A stretch of DNA of 40,819 nucleotides from Conoideocrella luteorostrata (taxonomy: Eukaryota > Ascomycota > Sordariomycetes > Hypocreales > Clavicipitaceae). Made by a program: the position numbers and the translations under genes. Under the pieces are notes generated by a model that worked only from the letters and a program-made list of their open reading frames with translations, had not been told where the DNA came from and searched no databases. Position 1 is the stretch's first letter; every line of letters begins with the position of its first letter. The DNA is taken from assembly GCA_032433595.1 (NCBI GenBank), contig JASWJB010000356.1, forward strand, positions 1 through 40,819, read 5' to 3'. This document shows, piece after piece, positions 1-13,000 of this stretch.

Positions 1-18
1 ACACACACACACACACAC
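1..18. repeat. (AC)9 microsatellite at window start
   Basis: Nine AC units open the window. They lie just 5' of the acceptor of the first visible monooxygenase exon, so the tract is probably inside an intron of that gene. The upstream exon or exons of the gene are not in the window. Confidence 0.95.
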
Positions 19-58
19 GCAACAATTACCTGAGAGATTCGTTCTAACAGAGATATAG

Positions 59-1923
59 TTGGTATCGTCTAAGCAGCTTACAACCTTCTCCGACTTCCGG
101 CTACCAAACGCCCCGGATTTTCTCTCGGCTACTGCGTATGTTCAGTATCTGAGGGACTATTGCACACACTTTGGTCTGTGGCCACATATCAAGCTGAATA
201 CCCGGGTGGTCTCTGTGGAGCGTCGGCCGGGCGGCCACACGGTTACTTACGAATCAGACGACGCCAAACTCCAGTGGGACTGTGATGCTATCGCGGTGTG
301 CTCTGGACTGCACGTCGAACCCAACTTGCCTCATGTGCAGGGTCTTGAGAATGTGCCCAGAGTCATTCACTCTTCTCAGTTCAAGGCCAGGAAGCAGTTT
401 GACAAGAGCAAAACTGTGATGATCGTTGGGTCTGGCGAGACGGGGGCAGATATATCTTACCTGGCTGTGACGACGCCAAAGGTGCAGCGCGTCATTCTGT
501 GCCACCGGGATGGAGTCCACTTTGCCCCAAAGGTTGGTTTACGAGGCGTCCTATGCAGCAGAACCGTGGCTAAATACCTGACAGATAAACCCGGGACCGG
601 TCATTTTGCCAACGCTCCGAAACCCGAAACCCAGTAAGCCAGGTATACCCATCGACATTAGCAGGGCAAACATGTTTGATACGGCCTATGTCCACAGCAT
701 GCTTCGTCGGAACGACGCCCTGTTGTGGGGGTATTATAACATCTACATAAAGTGTCTTCTGTGGATATCATCAGGCACAACGTTGGGGATGGACCAATGG
801 ATCGGTGGAATTAGCCCAGAGAGACACCATCCTTCAAAGAGTATGTTGAGTCTCCTTCGAGTTTGAGCACACGTACTGACAAACCCCTCCAACAGTCTTT
901 TTCAACAAGTCCATGAAAGTCTGTCCCTACATCAGCCAGCCATATCGACCACAGCTCCCGGGACCGAGACTCTATCTCTATGCATTACGGTCAGCCCTGG
1001 TGCAGACTCCCATTCCAGATACTCATGGTCGGCGGGTAGACCTCGCCCCGTGGCCTAAGCGCATTGATAAGAAAGGAACCGTGGAGTTCGTCAACAACGC
1101 CCGCCCCGAGTACGAACGCTTACAAGGCCAGGGGATCAGGCCGGACATGATTGTACTGTGCACCGGGTACAAACAGAGCTTTCCATTCCTTAACAAAAGC
1201 GGAGACAAAAGCGCCTTGCCCTATCCGACGCCCAATTGTGCCGACGTACGCAGCATCTGGAAACGAGACGACCCCTCGGTTGGGTTTATTGGCTTTGTGC
1301 GCCCTTCCCTTGGAGCCATACCTCCTTTATCAGAGTTGCAAGCCCAGCTCTGGGTCTCACATCTGCTGTCGCCGCAGAGCATTCTCAAAAAGCTACAGCC
1401 TGAAGATGAGAGCCACTACAAGCTGAAGCCTGCCCCAGACGCGCGGATCACGTACGGCGTGGACCATGAGAGTTATGCGTACCAGCTAGCTCTCGACATG
1501 GGCTCAGCACCAGGCCTCGTGAATATTGTGCGACTCTTTTCGTGGAAGGCCAAAGTCACGTCCTGGAAGCTACTCATAATATGGATTTTCGGCGCCAACC
1601 TCAACACAAAGTTTCGCTTGCAGGGGCCGTGGCAATGGGACGGCGCGGTTCCAACGCTGACATCGGACGAAATGTGGGAAACAATCACCCGCAGGCCATT
1701 GTTCTTTGGTACGTTTCGTCAGCGCTCAGATCAATCAGCGGCAGTTGCACTAACTCGTAGAACAGGGCACTTTGCTGTTTCAATACTCCCGATGTGCATT
1801 TTCGGACCGATCAATCTACTATGCTGGCTATATGCGACCGGCGAGGTTCTGCTGATGGCTCTGCTGGTGCTGCTTTGGGAAAGACCTGCCCCAGAGAGGA
1901 GTTGGACTAAAATGATGGAATGA
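59..1923 (+). CDS. Flavin-containing monooxygenase, 5'-partial
   Basis: Probable FAD/NADPH-dependent oxygenase acting on a nucleophilic heteroatom or ketone; the substrate cannot be told. Visible exons are 59-532, 585-840, 896-1708 and 1766-1923 (566 residues); the introns are 52, 55 and 57 nt. The first exon has no ATG and must follow an acceptor ending at 58, because an in-frame TAG sits at 56-58; the exon(s) with the N-terminal FAD-binding GxGxxG are therefore missing. Seen: the NADPH Rossmann motif GSGETG at visible residues 124-129, an HSSQF segment resembling the FMO signature just before it, and a CTGY motif at 332-335 corresponding to the family's ATGY. A strongly hydrophobic C-terminal stretch suggests one or two membrane helices, common in fungal FMOs. 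The 57-nt last intron keeps the frame, but removing it restores a continuous Gly-His-Phe junction before the hydrophobic tail; a CTAAC branch-like motif supports splicing. Confidence 0.88.
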
Positions 1924-4140
1924 AGGTTGTTTGCCGCGGAGGCTCGGAAACGCCCTTTGATATGACAGGTGTGTCTGTGCTCCGGCAGCTCGGACGAAGA
2001 CATGAATTTTAAACCTTGGCCATAGGTAACAGTAAGCGCGGGCACTTGGATATTTCCTTTTTGAGTATTTGTAATGGTTTAATCGTGCGTTATGATCTAT
2101 GACTAAAAGAGCCTGTTCTGTGACTGAAATGAGCTCAAATGGATAGCCAGAAGGCCAAATACCCCAACTGGAGGGATCGTGTCGATGGTTAATGGCAAGT
2201 CGTAAGGGCCGACCGGTACATAGAATCGGAAGCTACCGATAGTAAATGTGCAATCGAACATCCTCCAACCAACCGCTGAGGGCAGCTTATGTAGCGCGGT
2301 CTCAATGCTAACTGGGCGGTCGCAAAAAGACAGCATCAAACATCAGGAAAGATACTCGAGACAGTCACATAATAGAGCCAAAAGGAAAAAAAAACAACAT
2401 ACAGCAGCCGGTGTTCGCTGGTCGTCACCGATCCAGCTACTAATCTGCCCCTTGCTGGCTTGACGAGGCGGGAGCTGACGGGACCGCGTATTTTCCAGTA
2501 GGTATGGCCGTATGTACCAGCAATCGAGCATAATCGGCTCATGTACGCATGAAGCTGGTTCGGTTGGGAGCATCTTTGGTGAAATGCTGCGCGGGACGCG
2601 CAAGGCTGCCCATGCTCGGCTACGAGATCCAGTCTATCATTTGGCGTCACCAAGCCCGTAATCCAACGCTGTCTCGAACTTCGGGTTTCTTTCCATGTGG
2701 CAAAACATGTGGCAAGCAAGCAAACGAACAAACCAACAGACGCGGATGTGCAATGCAACGGAGCCAACGTCAGTTGCGCCGGCAGCCTTCAGGCTCGGGT
2801 CCAGAGGCCTTGCTTGGTTGCTCGCCATTCCGGGGACAGAATACGTGAGCGATTGCAGCGTGGATGGATAAGCCCTAACTGGCCGCGCAAATTGTCCTCC
2901 CATGCTCGCGTGACGTATCACGTCTTCGCTGTTACAAAGCCGACACTGCGTGATCATTTGGTAGACGGGCTCTGGCTACCAGTAGCCTTCACTCCGGTTC
3001 ACGCAACAACTGACGATTTTAAGTCTAAACACCCTGCTTGGCCGTTGTGAAAAGGTCAATAACAATGAGCGCATGATCTGCGGCTGACATGTATAATGGT
3101 GGTGCCAAAGTGCAGGGGTCCAGAAGTAATCAACCCATGTCGCTTGCACGACACTCCAATCTGCGTTAGGTATTTTTGACTCCATACTGCAGACACAAGC
3201 CGGAAAGGGAAATGCTTTCGAGCGCTAAAGTCGTCACGTTATGCTAGTGTCGATGCGATTTAAGGTTCACCGAACTACGGGGATGAGTGCCAGTTTACCA
3301 GTTACCAGTTCACTACAATACAGCAACGCCGGACAGCATTGATCCTCCGCTTCCGCAATTGACAAGTTGCTCTCTGCACCCACACGAAGCTATTTATCAT
3401 GGTACCGGTATAATAAAAGTCTGAAACATGAAGCTTTTCATGTGATATGCGTTGCTAGCTCGAGTTCGTCATAATTTGGCCAGCCTCTCGAACCGTGAGA
3501 TGCCCGCAGTACATGTTCGGTGGTGCGTGACGACTACGTACTCATGCGTCGTGTACACTGCGTATCAACTTACATGTGTCAAGTTATGAGTTGGCTAGCT
3601 TACGTGCCGCCGGCCACCTTCACCGCTACCTCCATGAAGAGACAAAGCAAAACTTCCCCAACCCTGAAAATGAGACAGACAACACAAACCAGATCTTGCC
3701 TAGGCAATTAGACATCTGCAGGTGATCGCCATGTGCAGACTCGTAACTTTGTGGGGCAACGATTTTCACCCCGCACGTGTGGCTGATAATGGCCTGTTGT
3801 ATAACGGTTTGGAGAGCGGCAACAGTCCAATCGCAGGATGAGCCGTCATAACTGGGATGGAGACACGCGGGTAGAGTTGTACCTGAAACGATTCTAGCCT
3901 TTCCGCAGTCAAGATTTATCAACTGTGTGGACGCATCCATCTGTGCCGTGGCGCCGTTCTAAGTCTCATGGCCTCCTTTTTATAGCCATCGATTCGACCC
4001 CTTATCTTTTCATGGGTTAGTTCTTCTCCGCTCTGCCTTCCTGCCCCTGGAAAAAAAAAAGTTATAAAAGGAACGGCCGCGCAACGCTTTCTTGTTTGGC
4101 GATTGTACGCCATTTGCGAGCGTACTGGAGTCACACTAAC
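1924..4140. other. Intergenic region, no supported gene
   Basis: About 2.2 kb between the monooxygenase and the CRAL-TRIO gene. Short open frames occur on both strands, but none shows a recognisable domain, splice-linked extension or good start context. Its last part is the promoter side of the downstream gene; an A-run at 4050-4060 is followed by a TATAAAA-like stretch. Confidence 0.6.
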
Positions 4141-4166
4141 TACGGAGTACTGCGCCATATATAAAG
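4141..4166 (+). promoter_or_regulatory. TATA-type promoter with adjacent ACGGAGTA motif
   Basis: TATATAAAG at 4158-4166 lies about 75 bp upstream of the ATG at 4239 of the lipid-transfer gene. A copy of the recurrent ACGGAGTA motif (4142-4149) sits 8 bp before it. The position is typical of a fungal core promoter; the role of the motif is unknown. Confidence 0.45.
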
Positions 4167-4238
4167 CTGCTTCGATCATCCGTCTCCAACTAGGAACTCA
4201 CTCACAGATTCGGGTTGTCGCGTTTTCGACCATCAGAT

Positions 4239-5881
<1,643 letters not shown>

Positions 5882-7293
5882 GCAATTAGTGCCCTGAAAT
5901 GGGTAACGAGAAGATTTGGTCCTCTTAGATCGTCTTGGAGAGTCTAGAAGCGAGATCTGTGCAACTGCGCTGATAGTCGAAAGGTGGTTGGCATGCTATT
6001 TCTGTTTGTCTTGATATCCGGGTTTGAGACATCCAACTCTGTAAATGTATTTTATATGATTTCACCTAATGCAGCTGTTTATTAACTTGTATTTAATGTA
6101 AAATCTTAGTATGACTTGAAAAGTTCCAGCTGCATCACATATACAATGTTGGACATTGGTCCTTTTCACCGCCTGTCCTTTATGTACAATCTCTGTCATA
6201 GAATGAGCATGCTTCATCATCGAACAATTAACTGTAACTATAGCCTATGGCATTACCAGTTTCTGGGGCGTAAGTATCACCAGGTGGAGGAGCTAAGATT
6301 TTCAAACTCTATGAGTCCGAGGGGGCAAGCGTACTTCTATGGACCTGATGATAGATTATGCCCTCTCCGCAGATGTCAGAAACTACTACGCCTGACGACT
6401 CGTGCGGGCTGTAGACTAGCAATGCACCTACGGTGATATCATGCAGCTAGCAAATTCTTCACTGCGGGGTAGCAACAAGCATAAAGGGAGAGAGGAGGAC
6501 TAAATTTAGAGGGAAGGTTTGAGATTAAGAATGTTGACAATAGAGTGCTACCTTGCTGCCACGGCGTAACGAATACATTAGGAGTCTTGTTTATTACTCT
6601 GCTATATTAGAACCTAGTCATGACAGATAGAAGGATTTAATTAATTAACTAAGATAACTAATTAAAGATATTAATAACCTTTATTGAATGCCCTCAAATC
6701 TACCTATTTATAGTGCTCTCCAGCACTCGTAAATCCCTCAATATCAGTACCTTAGGCATTGATATCGTGGCTTCACGTGCCTCCTAGGGCCTCAAATCTT
6801 CGTTATGTCAAACCTTCGATGTGTCAAAGCGCTTCTTCTATCTAGCAATTTATGGCACTGATCTTCCTGAAAAAAGCAATTTTCGTCTCAATAGATGTAC
6901 CTACTAATACAATGTTGTTCGTGCTACAATATCTCTAGTGCTAAATATAGGATGTGCTACTGCGTTTATCTAATAACCTATACGTGTCCTCTAGGACGAA
7001 TGTGACGGCTTCGGTTGGTTCCTAAGGGATAAACCTAGACGTATGGTTTATGTTGGCAGAGACGTTAAGGCGTCGCGGATATCTTAGCGATGTTGGTTGT
7101 CACGTCGCAATGGTTTAGATGGATCGATAGATTCAGGTAAAAAATTGTAATGATTAAATGACTGTTGAAGACTGGCTCGCTATCTATTCTGAAGAGTGAA
7201 ATTGGTGGTGACTATATAGTAGGTGAATCATTGAGGAACCAGTGATTCAATCTAGGGCGGATGCAGTTACGAACTGGTCACTGATCTAAAAGT

Positions 7294-7310
7294 GGGGGGG
7301 GGGGGGGGGG
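7294..7310. repeat. G homopolymer (17 G)
   Basis: An uninterrupted run of 17 G inside the AT-rich island. Its length in the assembly may be unreliable. Confidence 0.95.
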
Positions 7311-7456
7311 TTGGGCTTATGCAGAGGAACTGGGGTTGTAACAACGAAAACCAACGCTTTGCTCTTCTGGCTAAGAGGGCAAAATTATTGCCATCACCAC
7401 TAAGTAAAAACGTATGGTAATAGGACATCTCCTCTACAGCCTTATTCCAGGTCAGC

Positions 7457-8220
7457 TACTCCGTAGTTTTTAGTATTATCGTCTTACCTAAAGAGCGCCA
7501 TTGCGAAGGCATTTCCTAGTGCAGTGATGTTAAGGCCAGATTTTGCTAGGCAGCAGTATTACGTGGCAATTTATTGGCCTACTATAATATTCATGTCTAA
7601 GCTAGAAACCGCCTCCTGCATTATTGCTCTCCTTAATGGGAATACGAGACGGTGGCTGGTTGATGCCCAACAGCTGACTTGCAATAACCTTTGCATTGTT
7701 GCAAGAATCCTTGTGAACAACTAGAATATAAAAACAACAAGGCTAAGGAATTTATTATTATTTCCTACTTATCTATTTAAGCAATATTTATAATTAGTAT
7801 TAATTAAATTATTATATATAAAATAATTACGGAGTAGAATATAGAATTTATAACCCGTTTTCTGCCAAATTTTCGCAACTCTAGCGACAAAGTGGGTCGC
7901 ACTAATAAATTTAAGTGGTAGACCATAAAACGGTGGCTGTCATTGCTCTTATTCTTTTCCCGCTACGGAGTACTGTTGTTGCTGGTCCCCACTAATAGTC
8001 TACGCTGTACGGAGTATGCAAGGCGGAAAACTCTCTAGTGCTTATCTATTGAACGCGAAAGCTTAGCCCAGTACTTGCAATTTCGGCCCAATTGCGACAC
8101 TACAAAACAAACTGGGCGAACGATGGATACCTCGCTAAATGGGATCGCCATTAACGCGGACAACTCTAATGGTATTGCTCATGGGAGTCGTTGCTTAAAT
8201 ACTGTCACAATGTACTCCGT
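7457..8220. promoter_or_regulatory. Cluster of five ACGGAGTA/TACTCCGT motifs
   Basis: Exact 8-mers start at 7457 (TACTCCGT), 7829, 7965 and 8009 (ACGGAGTA) and 8213 (TACTCCGT). Five copies in under 800 bp of otherwise AT-rich DNA stand out, since the chance rate is about one per 30 kb on both strands. Whether this is a protein-binding site or debris of a small repeat family is unknown. Confidence 0.5.
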
Positions 8221-8995
8221 AAGTAGCTACGACCTTTCTAATACATGCAGTGGAATGTTGTCCTTGATCTCTGTCTAATTTGCAGCGGAATTTGACTACT
8301 ATTTATACATGAAATTCCTCTCTTGATGTCGTCCATCTAGGATTCCCGTTAGACCTGTTGAGGTCATCCAATTCGATTAGTTCCTACTGTTCCTATTGTC
8401 CTATTGTGGAAGGATTCTGTGGCTTCCACTAGTTGTGGCTTGAGCTTGAGCCGGCTTCTTCCATTGTTGTGTGGAGCGAGGCTTTCCTTAGCCTCCGAGG
8501 AATATCGGGACTTCGCCATTTTTGAGGGATCTTATTGAATACCATGGGTTTCTACGTGATTCCGCTCGACAAATACAATTATGGAAGTGCAAAAGAAGGC
8601 TGTTAATAAAGGAAATAATCAATACATAGGTGAAGATATTTCTGACGAAGTGCCATTTCGGTTCGTTGATTTCTTGACAGTTAATTAGGTCTATTCTAAA
8701 GGCTGTTTTATCAATTGGCTTCGCTTCCTGGACCAACGTACTAATGAGCTTAACTGCATAGTATTTTAGCCACCGTAATCTTCACATTTCCAAGGGGGAT
8801 TCGCTCTACGAATGAGCCTAAACACCAGATCACTTCCAAAAGATCTCGGGTTGCTTTCATTGGGTCAAGGAGAGATAGAAAGAGACTATATACTTAAGTA
8901 TCTTGTCACAGGCTATATAAAGTACATTATTCACGCTATTAGTGTGGAGCTTCACCTTTTGCTGAATTTTGTGACATATCTGATTGGAGTATTCC

Positions 8996-9034
8996 CTTTA
9001 TTTAGCTTATTTAGCTTATTTTACTTATTTAGTA
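8996..9034. repeat. Short imperfect tandem repeat (TTATTTAGC-like)
   Basis: About four imperfect 8-11 bp units built on TTATTTAG or TTATTTTAC at the end of the AT-rich island. Confidence 0.6.
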
Positions 9035-9952
9035 GCTTCACTCCCTTTTTTATTAAATAATATTAGTATTTTAAGTCGTAGTTACGTCGGGCGGTCTTAG
9101 GGAGTAAGCCAACTTGTAGCGTTAATGCGCGCTCACCACTCGAGGAGGGCTTGGTCTGGCCAGTTAGACGTAGTCCTGCTAAAGCTGTTTGTATGCAGCA
9201 ATGAAATGCTCTAATCCACTATACTTATAGCTCGACAGCCGTTTGTGGGTCGTGGCAAATGTAGATGCAATGACATACACGACAACTAACTTTCCACTCT
9301 AATAGATGCTTAGGGTGTCGATACCGGAATACTCTTCCTGCGAATTGTTGGGAGGCCACACAGCTTCAAGTACTCTCGTTTTCATAATATTATTGGTGTT
9401 ATACCCCGCCCCCTGAAAGTACATGTTGCGGCTGATCTACATCTAGTGGTAGTGGTAGAGATGCTGGACATTATTAGAAAGTGGCCAGGCACGCAGGTGA
9501 AGAAAAACACAAGCCCGGCTGCGATATGTTTTGGCGTATCTTAGAAGGGGCTCGGGATAGTGTAATCCGTCACCCCCTTGGCCAGCTGCCTCGATAATAA
9601 GAAGCGCTGTGGCGGCCAGGCAGCTGACACCAGACTCCGCGGTCTGGATCTCTGATTGGGCAGGGCGGCTGAGAGTGATATCAAAATACAGGATGCAATG
9701 TGACGATCCTTGCGGCGACCGTAAGCTATAATTCGCTTCACTCGGCGTATCTCATCTCTCCAAGGCAGCCTGCTTCTACGCCACCGACCCCAACGCCCAT
9801 CCCTGTCCTCAATCAGAGTGCTGCTCAGCCTGATCGCAAATGATCCATTACGGCAGAGGGAGTCTCCTTTGAGCTCTCTGCAGCCTTGATTTCTGTCGCT
9901 GAGCCGCCATGTGGCTGGCTTGTCGAACACCAACCCGCGGGTGGCATGAGCT

Positions 9953-9959
9953 ATAAATC
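9953..9959 (+). promoter_or_regulatory. TATA-like element of the DUF2235-GTPase gene
   Basis: TATAAAT lies about 100 bp upstream of the ATG at 10059, a plausible core promoter position. Confidence 0.35.
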
Positions 9960-10058
9960 ATTCCGCGCCGCCTGCGTCAACAATTCGCGTTCCGCATTGC
10001 TACCTCGATGACCAAGAGTTCGGTAAAGTTTGGATAACTCAGCTCAGAAACTCTCAAG

Positions 10059-13000
10059 ATGAATGACAAAACTAGCCGCACACGGGTTGTGGCATGCATC
10101 GACGGAACGTGGTTCGATGATGACGGTAAGGCGCATCTTGGCTTCACGTCCCCAATGCCGACCGTTGACAGTATCAGGCCAATGTGGAAACGGCAATGCA
10201 AGCAGTATTCATCGCTTAGCCAGGTCAACAAAGAAAGGCATCATTAAGAATGACGACGGAAGCGTGGTTAAGCAGGTGGGTTACGTGAAGCCATCACAGT
10301 CGCACTCCCGCTCATCTTGCGTAGATTGTGAAATATTTCTCTGGCACGGGTCTTCAAAAGCCCGCCCGACACAAAGTTAACGACGACGTTTCAGCGGAAG
10401 GCTATAAAGACCAGGTGCAAGCAGTCTACAGTGTGAGTTCTCGACATCTGAACCCGCCCACTCGTATGCTGAATTGACAAATCGCAGTTTTGCCACGACA
10501 ACGTCGAGTCAAGTGACGATGAAGTTTGGCTATTTGGTTTTAGTCGTGGAGCATGTATGTATTTACCAGTTCTATTGAAGGCGGATTGATGCCTTGGCTA
10601 ATAGGCGAATAAGACGTGGCTCGCGTGGTCGCACTGTTTCTGGAGAACCCTTTGCTCTACGATCGTTTCGAGGTGCCCGTCGAGCGAGGATGGCGATCGA
10701 GGATAAAGGGCTTCAGACCCAAAAGTCTTCGAACCATCCAAGATCTGAGAGCAGGACCGTGGGAGTGAGTACATCAAGATCTATCAGGAGGCCGCCTGCG
10801 CTGACATAAATCACTCAGGGCCGGTGGCGATTCGAAGTGTGTATGCGTCCATTTCCTTGGTCTCTTTGATACCATCATGCCAACCAACGCGGGCTTGGAC
10901 GTCGCCGCCGAAAGTCCGGCTATGCATACCCGCCATGCTCTGGGCTTGAACGAGAAACGAAAGTCACACAGTCCGCTTCGATTTAAATTTGCCCCAGGCG
11001 ACTCGGCATCGAGCAATAAAGATTGGGTTGAAGCTTGGTTCGCTGGTGCTCATACAGATATAGGCGGTGGCGAGCTCCACGATGGACTCTCGCTATACCC
11101 GTTGCAGTGGATGCTAGTTGAGGCCAAGACTCACGGGCTAGAGCTTACCAATAACTCGTCCTTTGACCTGCTGCGGCCTGCACAGAACAAGAGTCCTCTT
11201 GATATGGTGTTTCCTCTCCCAGAGCCGCATCCCACTTTAGCACAGGATGGCAGCATAGTTCCCGAGCAAAGCAACCACCCAGAGCCCTGGGCGTTCATCT
11301 ATGGGAACGACATCAAGATCACCATGTACGACATTCGGTCAACGCACAATCACGGCGAAAACAAGAAACCCCCACCTCTGAGGATCCAAAACCGCCGTGG
11401 GCCCCCAGCAGCCAAGCATTTTGTACGGTTGAACGAGAAGCCAGGCCACACATCAGGTACTCGTCAAGTATTTGAGGGAGATCAGTTCGGAAGGCTTCTC
11501 GGTTATAGCTCTACCTGTCAGTGTTTTTCACAGAGCTACGCTCAATTGGTTGAAAACTAACGATGCGTATAGCATCGAGCGGTGCAATTATCCACCCATC
11601 TGTGTATTTTCTGTTGGACAGCCACGCTCACTTGAAGTTGCGTAGGGGCCTCAAAGACGTCCAGCACCATTTGCTAAAATTTCGTCAGAACGCCGCTTTG
11701 CATTACGTTCAAGACTCTATAGATCCGTGGATTCGCCATGAATTTCAAGCAACTGTAGGCTGCTGTAGAATATTGGTCTGCGGAAACACTGGCGTTGGCA
11801 AGTCAACTCTTCTCAATTGTGTGTTCGGCATGCCTTTGGTATGATTGCCCTTCCCTTTATTCACATCGTGTGCGCACCGTGAACTAAAATCTTCCAGGCA
11901 CGTGAGAGCTCCAGTCGGTGCATTAAGCAAAACATCAATCAGGAATTTGAAACTGAAATGCATCCTGGAATAATCCTCCATGACTCCGAAGGTTTCCAGA
12001 GTGGAGCCGTTAATGAGGTTATGGCTTTTAAACAGTTCCTTAAAAAGAGGAGTTCAAACAGAGATCATAGCCAACAACTTCATGCTATTTGGTGAGTCTC
12101 GTAATCCGTATGTCCTGCCCCTAATGGCTGACCAAAGATTCTCGAGCAGGCTATGCATCCTAACCGAGGAGGTGCGCCCGGTGCAAGTAGCTTTGTCGAA
12201 TGTGCTGGAAAAGGTTGCAGAGATGGCTGCTCACATCCCTATCGTCATCGTAGGTACCAAGAAGGATCGATATTGTCGAGCCGAACAGGAAGCGGAAGAG
12301 ACGGTCCTTCCGAGAAGAGAGGAACTGTTCAAACATGAGTTCGAGCATCACAGCGATACCCGACACTTCTGGTCAAAATTGAACGTTCAGTATACTTTTG
12401 TCTCTTACGGTAAGTACGCTGGGGATAATTCGAATGTTTTCATCCTACTAACAGTAGGTTAGACGACCCGAAGTCTATTCAGAGATTGATTCACCTGACT
12501 ATGGCTTCGCTGGACTCTTCAGCTGAACTTGGTCTCGTCGCAGCCCAAGTCCAAGACATCGACGTCAAGATTGAGCAAGCAGTCGACAAGACCTTTGAAG
12601 TTCTGAGGTCTACCATGATCACGGCCACAGTTGGGCTGGGGTCCGGCATGGTTTCAATAGCTTCTACGCCCACCTTATCAAGAGTGCTTTGCCATAAGAT
12701 AGCCTATGGATGTTTTGGCATTCCAAAGGAATTCCTCGAGGGCATTAGCACAACCCTGAACAGAATTGTTTGGGCCAATTTGGCTGGTTTCATGACCCGG
12801 GGGCTTGTTCAAATCGGTACGTAGGGAGGCGCAGCAATTCTGACAATAGGGTCGCTCGGCTTGGGCGTGAAAATGCTGAAGGGTGTGGCACTCCTTGACG
12901 CGCCAGCTGCAGCACGGATGCTTGTCAAATGTGCCTGTGACCTTATCCTCATTCTCGACCAGGCCTTTCGAGACGGCGGGAAGAGTCTCAACCTGGATAA

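Larger units (their letters stand above)
5882..9540. other. AT-rich gene-free island, probably RIP-degraded repeat
   Basis: After about 200 bp of 3' flank the sequence becomes rich in TA, TTA and ATAAT, especially at 6590-6720 and 7740-7860, with frequent stops in all frames. No intact gene is visible. An open stretch at 7524-7724 (+) ends in residues vaguely like a Ty3/gypsy gag (LLNG, then W), too weak to call. On the minus strand, TATAAATA and AATAAA lie close together near 6670-6715, as LTRs may have; no second LTR copy was found by eye. Composition and decay suggest a RIP-mutated transposable element. This is inference. Confidence 0.5.

Noticed and set aside
1709..1765. Reading the monooxygenase C-terminus without the last intron
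   Set aside because: The frame stays open, but the insert is unlike the family, and donor, branch and acceptor signals are all present; splicing gives the better protein.
6535..7342. Possible LTR on the minus strand (TATA, polyadenylation signal, TGTTAC...CAACA ends)
   Set aside because: No second copy, target-site duplication or primer-binding site could be identified by eye.
7524..7724. Possible gag fragment of a Ty3/gypsy element
   Set aside because: Only a few residues fit a gag-like pattern and no protease or reverse transcriptase remnant is visible; kept only as a hint within the AT-rich island.
8364..8519. 51-codon minus-strand frame beginning with ATG in the AT-rich island
   Set aside because: Short, no family, and stops soon follow in frame; no support as a gene.
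9541..9933. 130-codon minus-strand open frame upstream of the DUF2235 gene
   Set aside because: Arg/Ser-rich sequence with no domain or splice extension; it lies in the upstream flank of the next gene.
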